This document shows positions 5,717-9,237 of a stretch of DNA of 9,237 bases, one piece after another; within the stretch, counting starts at the first letter, position 1, and each line of letters begins with the position of its first letter. The notes under the pieces were generated by a model, which had not been told where the DNA came from, made no database searches, and saw nothing but the letters and a program-made list of their open reading frames with translations. The position numbers were made by a program, and so were the translations under genes. Source of the stretch: Pseudomonadota bacterium (GTDB taxonomy: Bacteria > Pseudomonadota > Alphaproteobacteria > Sphingomonadales > Sphingomonadaceae); NCBI GenBank assembly GCA_023390415.1, contig JAEWCW010000005.1:1-9237 (forward strand), in the 5' to 3' direction.

Positions 5717-8248
5717 ATGAGCGACTTCGCCCGCGCGCCGCTGACGGCCATTCTCGGGCCGACCAATACGGGCAAGACGCACCTCGCCGTCGAGCGCATG
5801 GCCGCCCATAGTTCGGGCATGATCGGCTTCCCGCTGCGCCTGCTGGCGCGCGAGGTCTACGACCGGATGGTGAAGCTCAAGGGCCCGAGCCAGGTCGCTT
5901 TGCTCACCGGCGAGGAGAAGATTCTCCCGGACAAGGCGCGCTGGTTCCTCTGCACCGCTGAATCGATGCCGATGGAGCGGGACTTCGCCTTCGTCGCCCT
6001 GGACGAGGCCCAGCTCGGCGCGGACCGCGAGCGCGGCCACGTCTTCACCGATCGCATGCTCCATGCCCGCGGCCGCGAGGAGACGATGATCCTCGGCTCG
6101 GCAGCGCTCGCGCCGATGGTCCGCGCTCTTCTGCCCAAGGCCGAGATCATCGGCCGCCCGCGCTTCTCGACGCTCAGCTATGCCGGCCCGTCCAAGCTCT
6201 CGCGGCTTCCGCCGCGCTCGGCGATCGTCGCTTTCTCGGCCGAGCAGGTCTACGCCGTTGCCGAGATGCTGCGGCGGATGCGCGGCGGCGCCGCGGTGGT
6301 GATGGGCGCGCTGTCCCCGCGCACCCGCAACGCCCAGGTCGCGATGTACCAGGCGGGCGAGGTCGATTATCTCGTCGCCACCGACGCGATCGGCATGGGC
6401 CTCAACATGGACGTCGCCCATGTCGCTTTCGCCGGCCTCTCCAAGTTCGACGGCCACCGCCGCCGGCGGCTCACGCCCGCCGAGATGGCGCAGATCGCCG
6501 GCCGCGCCGGCCGCCACCAGCGCGACGGCACCTTCGGCTCGCTGACTCTTGAGGGCGATCCGATCTCCGAATTCCGCCCCGAGGAGATCGAGGCGATCGA
6601 GGAGCATCGCTTCGCGCCGCTCGATCATCTCTACTGGCGCGAGGGCGACCCCGATTTCCGAAGCGTCGAGGCCTTGGTGCGCTCGCTCGAGCGGCGGCCG
6701 AACCGGCCGGAGCTCCGCGCCGCGCCGGAGGCGGTCGACCTCGCCGTCCTCAAGCGCCTGGCCGAGGATCCCGAGGTTGCGGCGCGGGCCAAAGGCGAGG
6801 CGCTGGTCCGCCGGCTCTGGGCCGCCTGCGGTCTGCCCGACTTCCGCAAGACAGGCGCCGATTTCCACGCGCGCCTGGTCGCGCGCATCTACCTGCACCT
6901 GTCCGAGGGCGATGGCCGGATCCCGCAGGCCTGGTATGCCGAGCAGCTCGCCCGGCTCGACCAGACCGGCGGCGACATCGAGACGATCGCGGACCGGATC
7001 GCGGGCGTGCGCACCTGGGCCTATATCGCCCACCGCGCCGACTGGCTGAAGGATCCGGAGACGATGGCGGCGCGGGCGATGGAGGTGGAGGAGAAGCTCT
7101 CCGACGCGCTCCACGAGCGGCTCACCCAGCGCTTCGTGGATCGCCGCACCTCGGTGCTGATGCGCGATCTCGGCGGCAAGGGCACGGCCGGCTTCCCGGT
7201 CATCGTCGACGCGGAGGGTGAGGTCAGCGTCGGCTCCTACCCGATCGGGCGCCTCAATGGCTTCGACTTCCAGGTCGATCCCGCCGCCCGCCATTCCGAC
7301 CGCAAGATGCTGCTCGCCACCGCGGAACGGCGATTGGGCGGCGAATATGAGAAGCGCGCCGCGGCTCTCGTCGCCGACACCGACCCGCATTTCACGCTCG
7401 GCGGCGAAGCGGGCGCGCCGGTCGCCATCCTCTGGCGCGGCCACGAGGTCGCCCGCCTCGGCCCCGGCAAGAATCTGCTCTCGCCCCGGGTCAAGCTCGA
7501 CCGCCGCATCGACCGGGTTTCGGACGCCGGCCGCCAGGCCGTCGTCGCGCGGCTCGAATCCTGGCTCCGCCACCAGGTCGAGCGCTGGCTGGCGCCGCTC
7601 CGCCGCGCCGGCGACGCCGCCCACGATCCGGCAAGCCCGGCCCCGGTCCGCGCCCTCCTCGCCTTGCTCGTCGACGAAGGCGGGATCGTCGCCCGGGAGG
7701 AGGTGGCGAGCGCGCTCGGCCAGATCGAACGGGGGGAGCGCAAGGCGGTGACGGCGCTCGGCATCCGGATCGGCGCGCTCGACCTGTTCATGCCCGCGGT
7801 TCTGAAGCCCGAGGCGATGCGCTGGCGCAGCGCGCTGCGCGCGGCCGCCTGCGGCGAGCCGATGCCGGCGCTTCCGCCGCCGTCGAGCGCCGTCCTTCCC
7901 TCGCCCGAGCTACCGGCGGAGCGCGCACGGCTCGCCCGCCTTGGCTTCCGTGCGCTCGGCCCGCAGCTCCTCCGAGTCGACATGGTCGAGCGGCTCGCCC
8001 GCCACGCCCATGACGTGCGCACCGGCAAGGAAGGCAGCCATGTCGACGAGGCGCTCGCCACCTCGCTCGGGCTGCAGCCGCCGGCGGTGGCGCGGCTGAT
8101 GCGCGATCTCGGCTTCCGTCCGTCCGAAGGCGAGGCCGCCTGGGTCTGGAAGGGCCGCGGCCGCGGCAGGTCGCGCGGCGAAGGCAAGGGCCCGCCGGCT
8201 CCCTCCAGCGGCGCCTTCGCGGCGCTCGCCGAGCTCCGGCGTGGCTGA
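5717..8248 (+). CDS. SUV3-like ATP-dependent helicase (superfamily 2, likely RNA)
   Basis: An 843-residue superfamily 2 helicase. With the start at ATG 5717, motif I is GPTNTGKT (14-21) and motif II is the unusual DEAQ (96-99). TGEEK follows at 64-68, TDAIGMGLN is at 222-230, KFDG at 243-246, and motif VI QIAGRAGR at 259-266. The combination GPTNxGKT, TGEE, ATDAIGMGLN, KFDG and QIAGRAGR is the pattern of mitochondrial SUV3 (SUPV3L1), an RNA helicase that partners RNA-degrading enzymes. An RNA substrate here is inference. The part after about residue 480 is alanine- and arginine-rich. The end (812-825, KGRGRGRSRGEGKG) is a basic tail of the RGR type. A GTG at 5678 would add 13 residues, but the ATG fits the family better: the P-loop usually starts close to the N-terminus. 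There is no clear Shine-Dalgarno sequence before the ATG. It overlaps the S4 gene by 8 nt. Confidence 0.88.
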   Translation: MSDFARAPLTAILGPTNTGKTHLAVERMAAHSSGMIGFPLRLLAREVYDRMVKLKGPSQVALLTGEEKILPDKARWFLCTAESMPMERDFAFVALDEAQLGADRERGHVFTDRMLHARGREETMILGSAALAPMVRALLPKAEIIGRPRFSTLSYAGPSKLSRLPPRSAIVAFSAEQVYAVAEMLRRMRGGAAVVMGALSPRTRNAQVAMYQAGEVDYLVATDAIGMGLNMDVAHVAFAGLSKFDGHRRRRLTPAEMAQIAGRAGRHQRDGTFGSLTLEGDPISEFRPEEIEAIEEHRFAPLDHLYWREGDPDFRSVEALVRSLERRPNRPELRAAPEAVDLAVLKRLAEDPEVAARAKGEALVRRLWAACGLPDFRKTGADFHARLVARIYLHLSEGDGRIPQAWYAEQLARLDQTGGDIETIADRIAGVRTWAYIAHRADWLKDPETMAARAMEVEEKLSDALHERLTQRFVDRRTSVLMRDLGGKGTAGFPVIVDAEGEVSVGSYPIGRLNGFDFQVDPAARHSDRKMLLATAERRLGGEYEKRAAALVADTDPHFTLGGEAGAPVAILWRGHEVARLGPGKNLLSPRVKLDRRIDRVSDAGRQAVVARLESWLRHQVERWLAPLRRAGDAAHDPASPAPVRALLALLVDEGGIVAREEVASALGQIERGERKAVTALGIRIGALDLFMPAVLKPEAMRWRSALRAAACGEPMPALPPPSSAVLPSPELPAERARLARLGFRALGPQLLRVDMVERLARHAHDVRTGKEGSHVDEALATSLGLQPPAVARLMRDLGFRPSEGEAAWVWKGRGRGRSRGEGKGPPAPSSGAFAALAELRRG

Positions 8249-8546
8249 ATCGATCCGGCTCGATCGCTTCCTGTGGTTCGCGCGGATCGTGAAGACGCGC
8301 GCCCTCGCCCAGTCCCTCGCTGAGGGCGGACGCCTGCGGATCTCCGGCCGGGTCGTCGATCGCGCCCATGCGCCCGTCCGCGTCGGCGATGTCCTCGCCT
8401 TCGCGGTCCACGGCAGCGTTCGGGTCCTCCGAGTCGAGGCCCTGCCAGTCCGCCGCGGCCCGGCCGCCGAGGCGCGCACGCTCTACACCGAAGTTTCGCA
8501 AGGCCCGAGCGACGGGAAGTTGACGAGCGAAGGCGGCGGGGACTAG
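8241..8546 (+). CDS. S4-domain RNA-binding protein (Hsp15/HslR-like)
   Basis: A 101-residue protein starting at GTG 8241, inside the helicase reading frame, with an 8-nt overlap. The S4 fold covers about residues 5-65: IRLDRFLWFARIVKTRALAQ (5-24), then GGRLRISGRVVDRAHAPVRVGDVL (29-52 region) and the closing strand VRVLRVEALP. After it comes RRGPAAEARTLY, a segment typical of Hsp15-like proteins. Bacterial Hsp15 binds stalled 50S subunits that carry a nascent chain; here the family assignment is good but that exact role is inferred. No strong Shine-Dalgarno sequence precedes the GTG, so translation probably depends on ribosomes finishing the helicase. The C-terminus (90-101) is short, polar and glycine-rich. 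Pairing of an RNA helicase and an S4 protein in one coupled unit suggests a shared task on structured RNA or ribosomes. Confidence 0.85.
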   Translation: MAESIRLDRFLWFARIVKTRALAQSLAEGGRLRISGRVVDRAHAPVRVGDVLAFAVHGSVRVLRVEALPVRRGPAAEARTLYTEVSQGPSDGKLTSEGGGD

Positions 8547-8573
8547 GGATTCTCGGCCTTCAGGAGAGAGTCC
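8547..8573 (+). promoter_or_regulatory. Stem-loop overlapping the fdxA ribosome-binding site
   Basis: GGATTCTC (8547-8554) can pair with GAGAGTCC (8566-8573) over 8 bp with one G-U, closing an 11-nt loop. The Shine-Dalgarno sequence AGGAGAG (8562-8568) of fdxA lies half in the loop and half in the 3' arm, and the ATG follows 4 nt after the stem. The stem begins right at the end of the S4 stop codon. It could tune fdxA translation or simply be a chance structure. Confidence 0.4.
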
Positions 8574-8577
8574 TCAA

Positions 8578-8916
8578 ATGACGTACGTGGTCACCGACGC
8601 CTGCATTCGCTGCAAATACATGGATTGCGTCGAGGTCTGCCCGGTCGACTGCTTCTACGAGGGCGAGAACATGCTGGTGATCAATCCCAGCGAATGCATC
8701 GATTGCGGCGTCTGCGAGCCCGAATGCCCGGCCGAGGCGATCGTGCCCGACACCGAATCCGGCCTGGAAAAGTGGCTGGAGGTCAACGCGACCTATTCGG
8801 CGGAATGGCCGAACATCACCCGTAAGAAGGATTCGCCGCCCGACGCCGACGAGCACAAGGGCGAGGACGGCAAGTTCGACAAATATTTCTCGGCGGCACC
8901 CGGCGACGGCGACTGA
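8578..8916 (+). CDS. fdxA: 7Fe ferredoxin FdxA ([3Fe-4S][4Fe-4S])
   Basis: A 112-residue soluble electron carrier closely resembling Azotobacter ferredoxin I. Nine cysteines are placed exactly as in that protein: C9, C12, C17, C21, C25, C40, C43, C46, C50. By that homology C9, C17 and C50 hold the [3Fe-4S] cluster, and C21, C40, C43 and C46 hold the [4Fe-4S] cluster. C12 and C25 are the non-ligand cysteines. The sequence CIRCKYMDCVEVCPVDCFYE and later CIDCGVCEPECP are near-identical to the family. The usual C-terminal extension with WPNITRKKDSPPDA is present. The acidic, lysine-rich end is about the normal length. A good AGGAGAG ribosome site precedes ATG 8578. The redox partner is not encoded here. 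Placement 31 nt after the S4 gene suggests possible co-transcription. Confidence 0.96.
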   Translation: MTYVVTDACIRCKYMDCVEVCPVDCFYEGENMLVINPSECIDCGVCEPECPAEAIVPDTESGLEKWLEVNATYSAEWPNITRKKDSPPDADEHKGEDGKFDKYFSAAPGDGD

Positions 8917-9101
8917 CGCACACCAGCGCGCCCCGCGCCGCCCGCGGGAATCCGCCGATTCCGCTGCCTCGCGCGGCGGACCGTTTCGTGTACCTCCGAA
9001 AGGGTAGCTTTTCGCGGCGTTTTGGATTATAAGCGCGCCCGTCGCAGCGGCGCCTACGTGCGTCCGCTCAATGGTGGTCTTAGAGAGAATCGCCGCACAT
9101 C
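8917..9101. other. Gap after fdxA: GC-rich inverted repeats and a possible promoter for carD
   Basis: Just after fdxA, GGAAT (8947-8951) and ATTCC (8958-8962) form a small stem. It is nested in CCGCGC (8933-8938) pairing with GCGCGG (8971-8976), a possible Rho-independent-like end without a U-run. CGAAA/TTTCG near 8997-9014 is a further small stem. TATAAG at 9028-9033 is a 5-of-6 match to a -10 element, but nothing close to TTGACA sits 16-18 nt upstream. It is thus a tentative carD promoter of unknown sigma type. I see no RNA gene. Confidence 0.35.
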
Positions 9102-9176
9102 ATGAAGCCAAGGGCGTCGCTGGGGGGCGAAGCTGTTGAAGCCTCATATGCGGCGTTCCAACAGGAAGGTCGGTAA
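9102..9176 (+). CDS. Possible 24-residue leader ORF directly abutting carD
   Basis: ATG 9102 opens a 24-codon frame (MKPRASLGGEAVEASYAAFQ followed by QEGR) whose TAA at 9174-9176 touches the carD ATG at 9177, in the same frame. The carD Shine-Dalgarno sequence lies within its last codons. Against it: only about 14 of 23 third positions are G or C, well below the neighbouring genes, and its own ribosome site is poor (AGAGAGA about 13 nt upstream). It may be a regulatory leader or simply untranslated leader sequence. Confidence 0.2.
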   Translation: MKPRASLGGEAVEASYAAFQQEGR

Positions 9177-9237
9177 ATGGCAGCGAAAGCGTTGAGCTTC
9201 GACGTTGGCGATTATGTTGTGTACCCGAAGCATGGCG
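9177..9237 (+). CDS. CarD/CdnL-family transcriptional regulator, 3' end cut off by window
   Basis: Only 20 full codons are visible: MAAKALSFDVGDYVVYPKHG. The motif F-VGDYVVYPKHG is the start of the CarD_CdnL_TRCF domain, the Tudor-like module that binds the RNA polymerase beta subunit and stabilises open promoter complexes. In alphaproteobacteria the full protein is about 160-170 residues, ending in a DNA-binding helical domain not visible here. A good AGGAAGG (9163-9169) lies 7 nt before the ATG, fixing the start. A stop codon immediately upstream in the same frame excludes a longer start. A TRCF (Mfd) protein shares this module but carries it far from its N-terminus, so CarD is much more likely. 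FdxA lies upstream on the same strand, 260 nt away. Confidence 0.88.
   Translation, partial: MAAKALSFDVGDYVVYPKHG

Noticed and set aside
5708..7624. 638-residue minus-strand open frame opposite the helicase
   Set aside because: Antisense shadow; helicase motifs are on the plus strand.

Overview
The window is about two thirds G+C with strong G/C preference at third codon positions. Its proteins are alphaproteobacterial in character: a C-terminally anchored TIGR02186 (Alph_Pro_TM) protein, a SUV3-like helicase, a 7Fe ferredoxin and a CarD/CdnL regulator. The N-terminal layout of the M23 peptidase and the form of the dispersed palindromic repeat point to the Sphingomonadales (Sphingomonas and relatives). 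That placement is inference from family resemblance; no marker gene is present.

Layout. Positions 1-350 hold the 3' end of a small bacterial PH-domain protein. A strong hairpin covers its stop codon and ends 10 nt before a TSUP (TauE/SafE) membrane transporter (391-1308). That gene overlaps by 4 nt a periplasmic, C-terminally tethered TIGR02186 protein (1305-2090). A free-standing HerA-family ATPase follows (2169-3857). It converges on a minus-strand M23 endopeptidase (3992-5506). The 134-bp gap between their stop codons is mostly filled by one 113-bp near-palindromic repeat element. The M23 gene and a SUV3-type helicase (5717-8248) diverge from a 210-bp intergenic region that carries a CtrA-like box and other short inverted repeats. 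The helicase overlaps by 8 nt an S4-domain RNA-binding protein (8241-8546). Then come ferredoxin fdxA (8578-8916) and, after a 260-bp leader region, the first 20 codons of a CarD-type regulator (9177 onward).

How the genes fit together. TSUP and TIGR02186 look like a two-gene transport unit: a ten-helix-scale permease plus a periplasmic partner. The helicase and S4 protein look translationally coupled and both point to RNA metabolism. FdxA and CarD follow on the same strand; I recall this order from other alphaproteobacteria, but could not check it here. The M23 protein is a cell-wall hydrolase of the MepM/OapA-like type. All recognised genes appear intact except the two cut by the window edges.

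I see no tRNA, rRNA, CRISPR array, insertion sequence, prophage gene or clear defence system. The window reads as ordinary core chromosome. Its most interesting aspects are the bacterial SUV3 cluster, the uncharacterised TSUP/TIGR02186 pair, the long palindrome, and several RNA structures placed at translation starts.
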